DNA of 64,000 nucleotides from Clostridium sp. 1001275B_160808_H3 (GCF_015550425.1 NZ_JADNAT010000015.1:1-64000); one strand, 5' to 3'; positions 35,422 to 45,497 are shown, counted from the first letter of the stretch. The notes: a model not told the origin generated them from the letters alone. Program-made: numbers and translations.

Positions 35422-35450
35422 TAAATACAGAAATTTAACACTGTATTCAA
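35422..35450 (-). promoter_or_regulatory. candidate PFOR promoter with overlapping inverted repeat
   Basis: Minus-strand TTGAAT (35445-35450), 17-nt spacer, TATTTA (35422-35427). An inverted repeat AATACAG-N10-CTGTATT (35424-35447) covers the spacer and part of both boxes, the expected place for a repressor site. The regulator is unknown. Confidence 0.45.
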
Positions 35451-35465
35451 TTGAAATAAATTATT

Positions 35466-35537
35466 GGTAAGAAAAGATTCAACCGCTTAATTACGTCTCC
35501 GTACCTAACCCCTAAGGTACTTCCCTGAGTCTTTACC
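35466..35537 (-). ncRNA. GC-rich folded RNA element between flavodoxin and PFOR
   Basis: This 72-nt stretch is about half G+C in a very AT-rich context. Minus-strand folding: outer GGTAA / TTACC and AGA-c-TCA / TGA-a-TCT form a closing stem; inside is a perfect hairpin GTACCT-TAGGGGTT-AGGTAC (35501-35520) flanked by GGGAA and GGAGACG. It follows the flavodoxin stop by about 12 nt and lies 90-160 nt before PFOR. It resembles no riboswitch I recognise and has no T-tract. It may be a 3'UTR structure, a processed small RNA or a PFOR leader element. Confidence 0.4.
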
Positions 35538-35549
35538 CCCTCAAAGAAT

Positions 35550-35975
35550 TTATTTAGTTAATTTCTCACCAAGTTCTTTTGCTTTTAGCAATTCCTCTTC
35601 ACTTGGTGATTCCTTAACGGCGATGTGTCCTACAACATTAAAGTCGTAATCATTCATACGTTGAACCCAGTCAACCATGAATTTTCCATCATCCCATCCA
35701 TATGATCCAAATAATACAACTTTCTTTTGTTTGTTTGGTAACAATTTGAATTGATTGATAAATGGTTCCATTTCATGTTGTTCAATTCTATTATTATCCA
35801 TTGATGGGCTTCCGAAAGCAATTGCATCAGCTTCTGTTACATCTTCAATTGTTGCATCATAAACATATTTTATATTTACATCTGCATTAGCACATTTAGC
35901 ACCTTCTGCAATTGAATTTGCAAGAACTTCTACGTTTCCCCCGTTACTCCAATAGATAATAGAAATTTTTTTCAT
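35550..35975 (-). CDS. flavodoxin
   Basis: 141-aa short-chain flavodoxin: FMN phosphate-binding loop IYWSNGGNVEVLA, the AFGSPSMDNN loop and FGSYGWDDGKFM flavin loop. A one-electron carrier that can replace ferredoxin, for instance as PFOR acceptor under iron limitation. The ATG has a GAGGTGATG-type ribosome site. The gene has its own sigma-A type promoter at 36054 and is followed by the folded element and PFOR. Confidence 0.95.
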   Translation of the reverse strand: MKKISIIYWSNGGNVEVLANSIAEGAKCANADVNIKYVYDATIEDVTEADAIAFGSPSMDNNRIEQHEMEPFINQFKLLPNKQKKVVLFGSYGWDDGKFMVDWVQRMNDYDFNVVGHIAVKESPSEEELLKAKELGEKLTK

Positions 35976-36053
35976 AATTACATCACCTCATCCTTTGACT
36001 AAATTAAGTCACTTTGTTGGATATATATTACCTATTTTTTTACTCACTATTTT

Positions 36054-36081
36054 ATTATATAACACTATTTTTTTTTTGCAA
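36054..36081 (-). promoter_or_regulatory. sigma-A type promoter of flavodoxin
   Basis: Minus-strand TTGCAA (36076-36081), 16-nt spacer containing an A-run, TATAAT (36054-36059). About 75 nt upstream of the flavodoxin ATG. Confidence 0.6.
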
Positions 36082-36138
36082 GTTTTATACAAGCCATATT
36101 ACTTCAATATATCCTTTTCAAATTAAAAAAATCCTATT

Positions 36139-37224
36139 TTACTTATTTAACTCCATACTTTGAATAATTACTTCTAAAATCGCATCTACACCATTCGTTA
36201 TCCCACTTTTTTTCATATTTCTTACCAAAACACTGCTTTTTTCTTTCAACTCATTAATTTTTGTAAGTAGCATTCCTTTATTCTCCATCATTTCATCTTC
36301 ATCAAGGACTACTGAATATCCTTCCTTCTCAAAAGATTTAGCGTTTAATATTTGGTCCCCTCTACTTATCTTTTTAGATAATGGAATTAAAAGAGTAGGT
36401 TTGTTTAATGCTAGTAATTCGAATATAACGTTGGCACCTGCTCTAGATATTATATAATTAGCTGATTTTAATAAATGTGGAAGTTCATCTTTAACATACT
36501 CATATTGCACATATCCCTTTAAATTACTTAGTTCTTTATCTAAGTTTCCTTTTCCGCATATATGAATAATATTAAAGCTTTCTAATAACTTTTTAATATT
36601 TTTTCTTACTTCCTCATTAATACTTTTAGCACCTAAGCTACCTCCAATAATAAGTAAAATTTCCTTATTATCATTAAACCCACATATCTGTTTTCCTTTA
36701 ATTGCACTACCACTCAATATTTCCTTTCGTATTGGGGTTCCAGTTAAAACACCTTTTCCATCCTTTATATAATTTAGACTTTCTCTAAATGTAACACATA
36801 GCTTTGAACAAAATGGCGCTGATAGCTTATTAGCTAAGCCTGGAGTTAAATCTGATTCATGCGATACAACTGGAATTTTCTTCATAGAAGCTGCTATTAC
36901 AACCGGAACAGCAACAAATCCCCCCTTAGAAAATATTATATCTGGTTTTTCTTTTCTAATTATTTTATTTGCTTCTATAACACCTTTCATAACTTTAAAA
37001 GGGTCTGTGAAATTTTTAATATCAAAATATCTTCTAAGCTTTCCTGATGATATTTCATAATAAGGTATATTAGCATCTTTTATTATTTCTTTTTCTATTC
37101 CATCTTTACTTCCTATGTATTTTATATCAAAACCTTCTTCTTTTAGCCTTGGCACTAATGCTAAATTAGGAGTAACATGACCTGCTGTTCCTCCTCCAGT
37201 CATTATTATTTTATATTTACTCAT
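36139..37224 (-). CDS. murG: MurG, lipid II GlcNAc transferase
   Basis: 361 aa. It transfers GlcNAc from UDP-GlcNAc to lipid I on the inner membrane face, giving lipid II for peptidoglycan. The [14 protein letters not shown] loop, [25 protein letters not shown] and [23 protein letters not shown] are all MurG landmarks. GGGGTG precedes ATG. It stands alone rather than inside a dcw cell-division cluster, with palindromic element copy B directly upstream. Confidence 0.96.
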   Translation of the reverse strand: MSKYKIIMTGGGTAGHVTPNLALVPRLKEEGFDIKYIGSKDGIEKEIIKDANIPYYEISSGKLRRYFDIKNFTDPFKVMKGVIEANKIIRKEKPDIIFSKGGFVAVPVVIAASMKKIPVVSHESDLTPGLANKLSAPFCSKLCVTFRESLNYIKDGKGVLTGTPIRKEILSGSAIKGKQICGFNDNKEILLIIGGSLGAKSINEEVRKNIKKLLESFNIIHICGKGNLDKELSNLKGYVQYEYVKDELPHLLKSANYIISRAGANVIFELLALNKPTLLIPLSKKISRGDQILNAKSFEKEGYSVVLDEDEMMENKGMLLTKINELKEKSSVLVRNMKKSGITNGVDAILEVIIQSMELNK

Positions 37225-37242
37225 TTAAACACCCCACTAATT

Positions 37243-37370
37243 TAATTAACAATTAATAATTGATAATGGATAATTATAGGCTAAACTCCTCTGGAGTCTA
37301 ACTTTTTTATAATTCAACTAAGCTGAATTGTTTCATAAATCATTAAATTCTAGTTGTTAATTTTTAATTA
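37243..37370. repeat. small palindromic intergenic element, copy B
   Basis: About 128 bp upstream of murG. The left end shares ACAATTAATAATTGATAATG exactly with copy A; the right end is an imperfect inverted copy. Inside are a perfect ACTCC-tct-GGAGT hairpin and a core ATAATTCA...TGAATT (about 37309-37329), in the same order as copy A. The remaining part of the gap to 37545 is AT-rich and carries the spore-gene upstream region, where no confident sigma-G promoter was found. Confidence 0.6.
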
Positions 37371-37545
37371 TTTTTTACTTATTAAATAATATCATATTAT
37401 TCAATACAATTTAAATGTTATTTAAGTTATTCTAAAAAAATTATCTCTTCCACTATTATGTCCAATTCCCTGAAGTTACATATAATATTTTTTTAAAAAT
37501 ATACACAAGCTATAATTACAAAAGAGAGAAGGAGGTGTAAGAATC

Positions 37546-37734
37546 ATGGCAAGTAACAGAAGTTTAATACCAGAAGCTAAACAAGGATTAGCTAAATTCA
37601 AGAATGAAGTGGCTAACGAAATGGGAGTACCATTCTCTGATTACAATGGAGATTTATCTTCAAAACAATGCGGAAGCGTCGGAGGAGAAATGGTTAAAAG
37701 AATGGTAGAACAATATGAAAATGGAATAAAATAG
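37546..37734 (+). CDS. alpha/beta-type small acid-soluble spore protein
   Basis: 62 aa. The SASP signature is present: LIPEAKQGLAKFKNEVANEMGV (with the GPR protease site around K-x-E-V-A), then GSVGGEMVKRMVEQYE. It coats spore DNA, shifting it toward A form and protecting it from UV and heat; made in the forespore under sigma-G. AGAAGGAGGTG eight bases before ATG. It is one of few plus-strand genes here, convergent with recJ. Confidence 0.95.
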   Translation: MASNRSLIPEAKQGLAKFKNEVANEMGVPFSDYNGDLSSKQCGSVGGEMVKRMVEQYENGIK

Positions 37735-37771
37735 TTTTCATGTGTTAAATCATTAAAAACCAATAAGCTTA

Positions 37772-37815
37772 AGGAGTTACCTTAAAGTGATTTATATCAT
37801 ATTAAGGTAACTCCT
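37772..37815. terminator. convergent SASP/recJ terminator hairpin
   Basis: AGGAGTTACCTTAA / TTAAGGTAACTCCT, a perfect 14-bp stem with a 16-nt loop between the two convergent genes. T-tracts are modest on both sides, but the position supports a two-way terminator. Confidence 0.7.
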
Positions 37816-37817
37816 CG

Positions 37818-39599
37818 TCAGTTTATTCTTATATTTTTTATCATAAGTTGTATGTTTCTTTTACCATTAAACTCATTAATATTAGGATAATAAATCACAT
37901 CTGATTTTATATTTATATAACTACTGTCACAAGCTCTAATAAATTCTTCTTCTCCATATTTATTTATTACTTCTTCTTTAAAAGTTTCAAATTTATCAAA
38001 ACTCACTCCATCTATATATAAAAATCTTCCATTAGACTCAAATTTAAATCTTAACTTTAAGAAATTCTTTTCTTTTCCAAGTAGCCATAATCTTTCTATA
38101 TTAACATTTTTAACAGCAAATAAAGGACTAGAATTACCTTTTCCAAATGGCCTTAAACTTTCAATAACATTTATTAACTCTTCATTTAAGTAATTTAATC
38201 CAAGCGGCGAATCTATCTTAACAGTAGGAATTATATCCTCATCTGATAGATTACATATAGTATTCAACTTATTTCGTAACGGAATTATATTTTCTTCTTT
38301 AATAGATAATCCTGCCGCCATTGGATGTCCACCGAACTTTTCTATAAGTTCACTACATTTACTAAGTTCTTCAAATATATTATAGCCTTCTATTGATCTT
38401 GCAGATCCTTTAGGCATTTCTTTACCTTTAGTTAAGACTATACAAGGCATGTTATATCTTTCTTTTACTCTACCTGCTACTATTCCCGCAATACTTTCGT
38501 GTATAGTATCCTCATATACAACTATTACCTTTTCTTCTTTCTTTTTTTCATTCTCTATTTTTTCAATTACTTTTTCAGAACTTTCTTTAGTTAATTCTTG
38601 TCTTATTGTATTCAATTCACTTAATTGATTTGCTAAGGCTTTAGCCTTATTAACATCATCTGTTATCAACAATTCTACTGATAAATCTGCAGTTTCCAAT
38701 CGTCCTGTAGCATTTATACATGGACCTATTACAAATCCTAAATGATATTCTTCAATTTTTTTATCGCCTAATCCAGTTGCTTTTTTTAATTCTTTTATTC
38801 CAAAGTTTTTCGTATCATTTAATAATTCTAATCCTTTTTTAACTATAATTCTATTTTCATCAACTAAATCCACAACATCACAAACTGTTGCAATAGCTGC
38901 AAACTGTATTAAATCTAAAAACTTTTCTTCGTCTATTTTAAATTCATCATATAAACACTTAGAGAATTTTAATGCCACACCAGCTCCACAAAGTTTTTTA
39001 AATGGATAGTTGCAGTCACTTCTCTTTGGATTTATTACAGCATCGGCACTAGGTATAGTTTCTTTTAGCTCACCTTTATCATTTTCTCTAATTGGTATGT
39101 CATGATGATCAGTAATTACTATTTCCATACCAAGGTCTTTAGCTAAATCTACTTGCTCAAATGCAGATATACCATTATCACAAGTTAAAATCACTTCATA
39201 TCCTTCTTCTTTTAACTTTTTTATTCTTCCACTATGCATTCCATAGCCTTCATCTTCTCTATTTGGAATATAATAACTATAATTTGCTCCAACATTTTTT
39301 AATGCTTTGTAAAATATAGTAGTACTAATTACTCCATCGCAATCATAGTCTCCATAAATAATTATTTTTTTATTATTTAAAATAGCATTTTTTATAATGC
39401 TTATTCCCTTTTTCATATCAGCCATTAAATATCCATCATAGAAATCATTTATTGTTCCATTTAAAAATCTGTTAGCTGCCTCAAAAGTATCTATACCCCT
39501 ATTTGCAAGAAGTCTCAATACTAATGGATTTTCATTTATAGAATTAGAGAGCCTTAAAAAGCTCTCTTTTTTATTTACTAATATCCAATTTTCCTTCAT
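37818..39599 (-). CDS. recJ: single-strand DNA exonuclease RecJ
   Basis: 593 aa from ATG 39599, four bases after AGGAGG; the open frame extends 31 codons further upstream into the neighbouring gene and is not used. DHH motifs: IIYGDYDCDGVIS, VILTCDNGIS, VITDHHDIP; DHHA1: AGIVAGRVKERYNMP and FGGHPMAAGLSI. 5'-3' single-strand exonuclease in recombination and mismatch/base-excision repair, needing Mn or Mg. It follows the DJ-1/PfpI gene by about 19 nt and converges on the SASP gene. Confidence 0.96.
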   Translation of the reverse strand: MKENWILVNKKESFLRLSNSINENPLVLRLLANRGIDTFEAANRFLNGTINDFYDGYLMADMKKGISIIKNAILNNKKIIIYGDYDCDGVISTTIFYKALKNVGANYSYYIPNREDEGYGMHSGRIKKLKEEGYEVILTCDNGISAFEQVDLAKDLGMEIVITDHHDIPIRENDKGELKETIPSADAVINPKRSDCNYPFKKLCGAGVALKFSKCLYDEFKIDEEKFLDLIQFAAIATVCDVVDLVDENRIIVKKGLELLNDTKNFGIKELKKATGLGDKKIEEYHLGFVIGPCINATGRLETADLSVELLITDDVNKAKALANQLSELNTIRQELTKESSEKVIEKIENEKKKEEKVIVVYEDTIHESIAGIVAGRVKERYNMPCIVLTKGKEMPKGSARSIEGYNIFEELSKCSELIEKFGGHPMAAGLSIKEENIIPLRNKLNTICNLSDEDIIPTVKIDSPLGLNYLNEELINVIESLRPFGKGNSSPLFAVKNVNIERLWLLGKEKNFLKLRFKFESNGRFLYIDGVSFDKFETFKEEVINKYGEEEFIRACDSSYINIKSDVIYYPNINEFNGKRNIQLMIKNIRIN

Positions 39600-39618
39600 T
39601 TTTCCTCCTAAGACAAAA

Positions 39619-40158
39619 CTATTTAAATAACATACCCTTCTTAATAGAATCTGCCTTATCTTCTGAAATATTTGATAATATTTCAAAAGCAAAAGGAATT
39701 GCTGCTGCTGGACCTTTGCCTGTTATCATTTTTCCATCTACAACTACTAAATCTTCCTTATAGTTACTATTACTTATTTGATCTTCAAAACCAGGATAAC
39801 ATGTCATATCTTTGCCTTCTGTTATTCCAGCTTTACCTAAAGCTATAGGTCCTGCACAAATTGCACAAATCCATTTATTTTTATCATTGAATTCTTTTAC
39901 TAACTCTATAACCCTTTCACTATCTTTTAAATTTTTAGCTCCTGGCATACCTCCTGGTAAAACTAAAAAATCATAATCTTTTATTTCTTCATCCATTATA
40001 TTTTTATCAGCTTTTACTATTATATTATGAGATGTTTTTACATCTTCACCTTCTAATGCGAAAGTATGACATTCTACTTCTGCTCTTCTTAAAATGTCAA
40101 CAACAGTTAAAGCTTCTAAAGTTTCAAAGCCATTTGCTAATAAAATTGCTACTTTCAT
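39619..40158 (-). CDS. DJ-1/PfpI family protein
   Basis: 179 aa. Class I glutamine amidotransferase-like fold with the nucleophile Cys in WICAICAGPIAL, the acidic partner near GFETLEAL and VLPGGMPGA. Close to the bacterial DJ-1/YajL (ThiJ) group, associated with glyoxal or oxidative damage repair; the exact activity is debated for the family. Cytosolic. GGAGGAG precedes ATG. It lies between parC and recJ. Confidence 0.92.
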   Translation of the reverse strand: MKVAILLANGFETLEALTVVDILRRAEVECHTFALEGEDVKTSHNIIVKADKNIMDEEIKDYDFLVLPGGMPGAKNLKDSERVIELVKEFNDKNKWICAICAGPIALGKAGITEGKDMTCYPGFEDQISNSNYKEDLVVVDGKMITGKGPAAAIPFAFEILSNISEDKADSIKKGMLFK

Positions 40159-40177
40159 TCTACAATCTCCTCCATAA

Positions 40178-43084
40178 TTATATAATTTCTTTTATTTCAT
40201 CCTCTAGAGATATAATCATTATACTACTTCCTTTACCAGCTCTATTTTGAAGCTTTATATCTTCTAGTTCAACTTCCTTTTTTTCTTTATTTTTAGAAAT
40301 TAAAGTTATTTTATCCGTAGAGGTTAATGCAATTTCACTTGTAATATCTCTACTTTGTGAGCCAATTAAAGCACCATAAATTACTTCATCATTTTCTTTT
40401 AAACTTATTCCCGTAACTCCTGAAGCAACTTTTCCCATTGTATTTACATTTTCAGAAGAGAATTTTATTCCCATGGCTTTTTTAGTTATAATAAGCATTT
40501 CAACTTGACACTCATCATATAATTCAACTGATATTAGCTCATCATTATCATACTTAAACTTATATGTTATTTGTGCTGAATAGTTACCATCAAATTCTGT
40601 TAAAACAGTCTTTTTAACCATTCCTCTTCTTGTAAAGAAGTAAATAAATTTGTTATCTTCAAAAGTTTTCAAAGAAAATACTTTTATTACTTTTTCATCT
40701 TTTTCTATATTATCTACAATCTTATCTAGTGGAATTTCTCCTTTATTTACTCCTGATAAAAGGAATGATGGTATTTTAAATACTTTCCCCTTATTTGTAA
40801 ACATTAGTATAGTACTTAAGGAATCCGTACTTACTTTTAAATTGTCATTTTTCTTAATACTATTAAATCCTTTTATAGTTCCTTTAGAAGTTATACCTAT
40901 TGAAAAGCTGAAAAACTCCATAAACTCACTATATTCTACCTTTGTAATTTCATCTTTATTTGATAAATTAAACATTACGCTTGGAAGTATATTTCTAGGT
41001 AAATCTTCTATTTTAGGAATTTGCAAGCTAAATGATAGTCCTTCTTTTGTTTCAAAGCTTATAAATTCTTTAGCTTCATCTTCATTTAGTATTACTACAT
41101 CTATAACTTCTTCAAAATCCTTAAGTTTTATAGCTTGTAATTTTGTATAGCTAGTTTGGAACTTATCTAATGAACTTTTCTTAATTCCACCTCTCGATGT
41201 TATAAATTGAACATACTTGCTTGGTATAAATGAAGTTACTGAAGTTACAAATACAATACTTTCTTCTTCAAGATTTAAAGTTTTTATTATATTGTCTACT
41301 CTTTCACCTTTTTCTTTCCATTTACCTTCTGGGACGTTTATACCCTTAGTTTGATACATATTTCCTTTATTAGTAAATAAAAGGATACTTTCTGTTGTGT
41401 TAGATTTAAATAAGAACTTTAATTCATCCCCTTCTCTATACTCAATGTCTTCTGCTTTCGCACTAAGTCTATTGAATGTTTTTAAAGGTATTCTTTTTAT
41501 AAATCCATCCTTAGAAAGTGTAACCATAACATCTTCTACAACTATAAGCTCTTCTACATCTATTTTAGCTTCATTGTCATCCTTTATAATAGACGTCTTT
41601 CTAGGATTTCTATATTTATCAGCTACTTCGCTTAGCTCATTTTTTACTACTCTAAGAAGCTCTTTTTCATCTGATAATATCTTCTTAAGTTTCTTTATAG
41701 TCTTTTCCAGCTCAGCATATTCTTTTTTGAATACTTTTATTTCAAGTCCGGTTAATCTATATAACATCAATTCTAAGATTGCTTCTGCTTGTATTTCTGT
41801 AAATCCAAATTTACTTATAAGATTTACTCCTGCATCTTTCTTAGATTTGGATTCTCTTATTGTTTTAATTATTTCATCTAGAACATCTATAGCCTTAATA
41901 AATCCTTCAACTATATGAAATCTTTTTTCAGCAATAGCTAATTCTTTTATAGTTCTTCTTGTAACTATCTCCTTTTGATGGTTAACATAATGCTTTATTA
42001 TAGTTTTTATACCCATCGTTTGAGGCTTTCCATCTGCAAGGGCTACCATATTAAAACTTAAGTTACATTGAAGATCAGTTCTTTTAAATAAATATTTTAA
42101 AACTTTATCTGCTACATCTTCGTCAGCTGCTTTTCTTAATTCTATAACAGCTCTTACCCCGCTTCTATCTGACTCATCTCTTATATCAACTATAGACTCT
42201 AAAGCTTTAGCATGTCTTTTATCTCCAGTCATTTCAGATATAGTTTGAAGAAGTTTTGCTTTATTTCTTCTAAAAGGGAATTCAGTTATTACTATTCCAA
42301 CTCTTCCATTTTCAAGTCTTTCTATGTTAGTTTTAGCTCTTAATGTTACCTTACCTTCTCCAGTTTCATAAGCTGCCAGAATAGAATTTTGTCCTATTAA
42401 TATTCCACCAGTAGGTAAGTCTGGTCCCTTTATATAACTCATAAGTTCTTTAGTTGTTATCTCTGAATTATCTATATATGCCAATACTCCATCTGTAACT
42501 TCTCCTAAATTATGAGGAGGAATATTCGTCGCAAGTCCTACTGCAATTCCAAAAGTACCATTAACTAAAAGATTAGGATATCTACTTGGAAGAACTTTAG
42601 GTTCCATTTCACTATCTGAATAGTTTGGAACCATATCAACAGTGTCTTTATCTATATCTCTAAGCATCTCCATAGCAATTGGTGCAAGTCTTGCTTCTGT
42701 ATATCTCATAGCTGCTGCCCCATCTCCATCCATAGAGCCCCAGTTACCATGACCATCTATAAGTGTTTCTCTAGTTGAAAAGTTTTGAGCCATTATAACC
42801 ATAGCATCATAAACAGATGTATCTCCATGCGGATGATATTTACCTAAGATATCTCCAACTATTCTTGCAGACTTGTAATATGGTCTGTCTGGGAATGCTT
42901 TTAGCTGATACGCTCCATATAATATTCTTCTATGAACTGGTTTTAATCCGTCCCTAACATCAGGCAGTGCTCTATCCTTTGCAACTTCAATAGCATAGGG
43001 CAAATAGTTATCAGGCATTGCCTCTTCTAAAGGGACTCTAATTATATTATTATCCCTTGGTATATCATTAACTTTCTTCGCCAT
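40178..43084 (-). CDS. parC: DNA topoisomerase IV subunit A
   Basis: 968 aa. Breakage-reunion domain with catalytic Tyr128 in [10 protein letters not shown], the quinolone region [17 protein letters not shown] (Thr and Asp at the two usual resistance positions, so no obvious resistance change), and a long C-terminal beta-pinwheel. The gyrase-specific GyrA box (QRRGGKG) is absent; only TSRGGIKKS and FTRRGMVKK remnants appear, so decatenating topoisomerase IV is preferred over gyrase. It lies 20 nt after the B subunit gene. Longer than Bacillus ParC (about 800 aa). Confidence 0.92.
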   Translation of the reverse strand: MAKKVNDIPRDNNIIRVPLEEAMPDNYLPYAIEVAKDRALPDVRDGLKPVHRRILYGAYQLKAFPDRPYYKSARIVGDILGKYHPHGDTSVYDAMVIMAQNFSTRETLIDGHGNWGSMDGDGAAAMRYTEARLAPIAMEMLRDIDKDTVDMVPNYSDSEMEPKVLPSRYPNLLVNGTFGIAVGLATNIPPHNLGEVTDGVLAYIDNSEITTKELMSYIKGPDLPTGGILIGQNSILAAYETGEGKVTLRAKTNIERLENGRVGIVITEFPFRRNKAKLLQTISEMTGDKRHAKALESIVDIRDESDRSGVRAVIELRKAADEDVADKVLKYLFKRTDLQCNLSFNMVALADGKPQTMGIKTIIKHYVNHQKEIVTRRTIKELAIAEKRFHIVEGFIKAIDVLDEIIKTIRESKSKKDAGVNLISKFGFTEIQAEAILELMLYRLTGLEIKVFKKEYAELEKTIKKLKKILSDEKELLRVVKNELSEVADKYRNPRKTSIIKDDNEAKIDVEELIVVEDVMVTLSKDGFIKRIPLKTFNRLSAKAEDIEYREGDELKFLFKSNTTESILLFTNKGNMYQTKGINVPEGKWKEKGERVDNIIKTLNLEEESIVFVTSVTSFIPSKYVQFITSRGGIKKSSLDKFQTSYTKLQAIKLKDFEEVIDVVILNEDEAKEFISFETKEGLSFSLQIPKIEDLPRNILPSVMFNLSNKDEITKVEYSEFMEFFSFSIGITSKGTIKGFNSIKKNDNLKVSTDSLSTILMFTNKGKVFKIPSFLLSGVNKGEIPLDKIVDNIEKDEKVIKVFSLKTFEDNKFIYFFTRRGMVKKTVLTEFDGNYSAQITYKFKYDNDELISVELYDECQVEMLIITKKAMGIKFSSENVNTMGKVASGVTGISLKENDEVIYGALIGSQSRDITSEIALTSTDKITLISKNKEKKEVELEDIKLQNRAGKGSSIMIISLEDEIKEII

Positions 43085-43104
43085 ATTTTTTCTCCATCCT
43101 ATAA

Positions 43105-45054
43105 TTAAAATTCTCCATATTTATACATATAAGTTTTTCTTGGTTCAACTATATCACCCATAAGTAAAGAAACCATTTTTTCAGCTTTAGCAGCATCTTC
43201 AATAGTTACTTGAAGTAAAGTTCTTGTTTCTGGATTTAATGTAGTTTGCCATAACTGCTCTGGATTCATTTCACCAAGCCCTTTATATCTTTGTATAAGT
43301 GCACCTTTACCAATTTCTTTCTTTACATTTTCAAGTTCCTCATCACTATAAGCATATTTGTGAATTTCTTTTCCTTTAACATTTTTATATACTTTATATA
43401 GTGGTGGTTGTGCTAAATATAAATGACCATTTGCAATTAAAGGCCTCATATATCTGTATATGTATGTCATCCATAATGTTCTTATATGATATCCATCTAC
43501 ATCAGCATCACTCATTATTATTATTTTGTCATACTTTAAGTCTTCTTCTTTATAATTATCTAAAGTACCTGTTCCTAAGGCTGTATTAAATATCTTTAAT
43601 TCTTCTGAAGCTAAAACATTTTCTAGTTTTTGCTTTTCTGTATTCATTATCTTACCTTTTGAAGGCATTATAGTTTGGAATCTTCTATCTCTTGCTTGTT
43701 TTGCAGAACCACCAGCTGAATCTCCCTCAACTACTATAAATTCATTTACTGTATTATCTTTTAAAGTACACACAGCTACTTTTCCTGCAAGCGGTGCAGC
43801 TCCTTTTCCTACCTTTTTCTTTTCAGCTTCATTTATTTTTTTTATTTTCTCTCTTCTTTGAGCTGCTTGAAGCGCATTATTTATAAGCATAGTTGCAACT
43901 TCTTTATTATCTTCTATCCATTCACTGAACTTAGTATATGCTAGATCATTCATCATAGTATATGCTTCAGTGCTACCTAATTTAGTCTTTGTTTGACCTT
44001 CGAACATCGGATTAGTTATTTTAATCCTTACTATGGCGGTCATACCTTCTCTTAAATCGTCACCTTCAAAATCCTTATCCTTCTCCTTAACAAGTCCAAG
44101 CTTCTTAGCACCTTCTTTAAAAGCTCTAGTCATTCCTGTTTTAAATCCTGTTTCATGCGTTCCGGCTTCTGTAGTAGGAATATTATTAACATAACTTGCT
44201 ATATTTTCTGTCGATGAATCTGTAAATTGAATACAAAGTTCTCCAAACATTTGTATATTATTAACTACTCTTTCTCCTTCAAAATAAATAGGAACTTGAT
44301 GAAGTGTAGTTTTACTTTCATTTAAATATTCTATAAAATCTAAAAGTCCTCTTTCAGAATAATACTCTTTTCTAAATTCTTCTTCTTTTCTTAAATCTAT
44401 TAACTCTAGATGCATTCCTTTATTTTGAAATGCTAATTCCTGTAACCTTTCATCTATTACGTCAACTTTAAAATCAACACTTGAAAAAATTTCCTTGTCT
44501 GGCATAAAAGTGACTTTAGTTCCTGTATTCTTAGTTTTTCCAATTACCTCAAGCTTTGTTACAGGTGTACCAGGCATATCCCTCTTTAACTCTTTATCAT
44601 AAGCATATTCAAATCTTTGCTTATATATATTCCCATTTTGATGTACTTCGACCTCTAACCATGATGATAAAGCATTTACTACAGCAGCTCCTACACCATG
44701 TAATCCTCCAGAAGTTTTATAGTTTTTATTATTAAACTTTCCCCCAGTATGTAGTTCTGTAAAAACCATCTCTACTCCTGATTTCTTTTTAGTTGGATGA
44801 ATACCTGTTGGAATACCTCTTCCATTATCAATTACTGTAATACTTTTATCTCTATTTATAATAATTGTCGCTTTATCTCCATACCCATTAGATATTTCAT
44901 CTATGGAATTGTCCAAAACTTCCCAAACGCAATGATGTAGTCCCTTTGTTCCTGTAGATCCTATGTACATCCCTGGTCTTATCCTAACTGGCTCTAGCTT
45001 TTCTAAGGAAGTTAAATCAGTAACATCATATCCTTTCATCAAATCTTCGCTCAT
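43105..45054 (-). CDS. parE: DNA topoisomerase IV subunit B
   Basis: 649 aa from ATG 45054 (GGAGG five bases upstream; a longer frame to 45114 is not used). GHKL ATPase: VLDNSIDEISNG, DNGRGIPTG, GLHGVGAAVVNALS. TOPRIM: VVEGDSAGGSAKQARDR and MSDADVDGYHIRTL. C-terminal IQRYKGLGEMNPEQLWQTTL. Supplies ATP-driven strand passage to ParC. It forms a two-gene unit with parC. Confidence 0.93.
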   Translation of the reverse strand: MSEDLMKGYDVTDLTSLEKLEPVRIRPGMYIGSTGTKGLHHCVWEVLDNSIDEISNGYGDKATIIINRDKSITVIDNGRGIPTGIHPTKKKSGVEMVFTELHTGGKFNNKNYKTSGGLHGVGAAVVNALSSWLEVEVHQNGNIYKQRFEYAYDKELKRDMPGTPVTKLEVIGKTKNTGTKVTFMPDKEIFSSVDFKVDVIDERLQELAFQNKGMHLELIDLRKEEEFRKEYYSERGLLDFIEYLNESKTTLHQVPIYFEGERVVNNIQMFGELCIQFTDSSTENIASYVNNIPTTEAGTHETGFKTGMTRAFKEGAKKLGLVKEKDKDFEGDDLREGMTAIVRIKITNPMFEGQTKTKLGSTEAYTMMNDLAYTKFSEWIEDNKEVATMLINNALQAAQRREKIKKINEAEKKKVGKGAAPLAGKVAVCTLKDNTVNEFIVVEGDSAGGSAKQARDRRFQTIMPSKGKIMNTEKQKLENVLASEELKIFNTALGTGTLDNYKEEDLKYDKIIIMSDADVDGYHIRTLWMTYIYRYMRPLIANGHLYLAQPPLYKVYKNVKGKEIHKYAYSDEELENVKKEIGKGALIQRYKGLGEMNPEQLWQTTLNPETRTLLQVTIEDAAKAEKMVSLLMGDIVEPRKTYMYKYGEF

Positions 45055-45436
45055 ACAAACCTCCAAAATCACTATTAATATGTCAAACCAAGATCTTTTA
45101 ATTAGTTTAACCATCCATATTCAATATATATGTTTCAATTAACAATCTACACAATTACATCTAGAGTATATTAAACAATTAATATACTTATTAAGTAAAA
45201 TAGCTAAGTTGAAATCATATATATTACTTATTTTTTATAAGTCAATAAAATATTTACTTTATTTATATACTGCTAATTACTTATATATTTTATTAAAATA
45301 TTAAGCCCTTATGCAACTTATATAATCTTTTTAATTTTATCATAATTAACTTACAAATAAAAATATAAATCTTTATACCAAAAAAGTCAAACAAACGTTC
45401 GCAAAAAAAATAAGAACTAACTATATTTATAATTTT

Positions 45437-45452
45437 CTTTACATATGTAAAG
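45437..45452. promoter_or_regulatory. perfect palindrome CTTTACATATGTAAAG
   Basis: Exact 16-bp dyad, overlapping the first bases of the hairpin downstream of the membrane glycosyltransferase. It could be an operator for a dimeric regulator or part of the terminator. It does not match a LexA or Fur box. Confidence 0.3.
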
Positions 45453-45493
45453 AGCTGTTATAAAACCATATAATTAGTTTTATAACAGCTCTT
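45449..45493. terminator. long hairpin after the membrane glycosyltransferase
   Basis: AAGAGCTGTTATAAAAC / GTTTTATAACAGCTCTT, a 17-bp stem with a short loop directly after the gene ending at 45498. The T-run is better on the plus strand than in the gene's direction, so efficiency is uncertain. Confidence 0.6.
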
Positions 45494-45497
45494 TTAA

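Larger units (their letters stand above)
45055..45497. other. 443-bp intergenic region upstream of parE
   Basis: Very AT-rich, no gene. It must hold the parE promoter, but many AT-rich matches prevent choosing one. It contains a perfect 16-bp palindrome CTTTACATATGTAAAG (45437-45452) next to a strong hairpin (45449-45493). Confidence 0.5.

Noticed and set aside
35424..35450. Rex binding site (TTGTTAAN4TTAACAA) at PFOR
   Set aside because: Only a half-like TGTTAA is present; the dyad actually seen is AATACAG/CTGTATT.
37440..37545. Sigma-G promoter for the spore protein gene
   Set aside because: ATA-rich candidates exist but no pair of -35/-10 boxes at correct spacing could be defended.
39540..39575. 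Terminator-like stem AGAGAGC...GCTCTCT
   Set aside because: It lies inside the recJ coding sequence near the start and is probably chance.
42790..42850. Quinolone-resistance change in the topoisomerase A subunit
   Set aside because: Thr and Asp at the key positions are common natural residues in clostridia.
45380..45410. LexA box near ACAAACGTTCGC
   Set aside because: The half-sites are not spaced by four bases as in the GAAC-N4-GTTC box.
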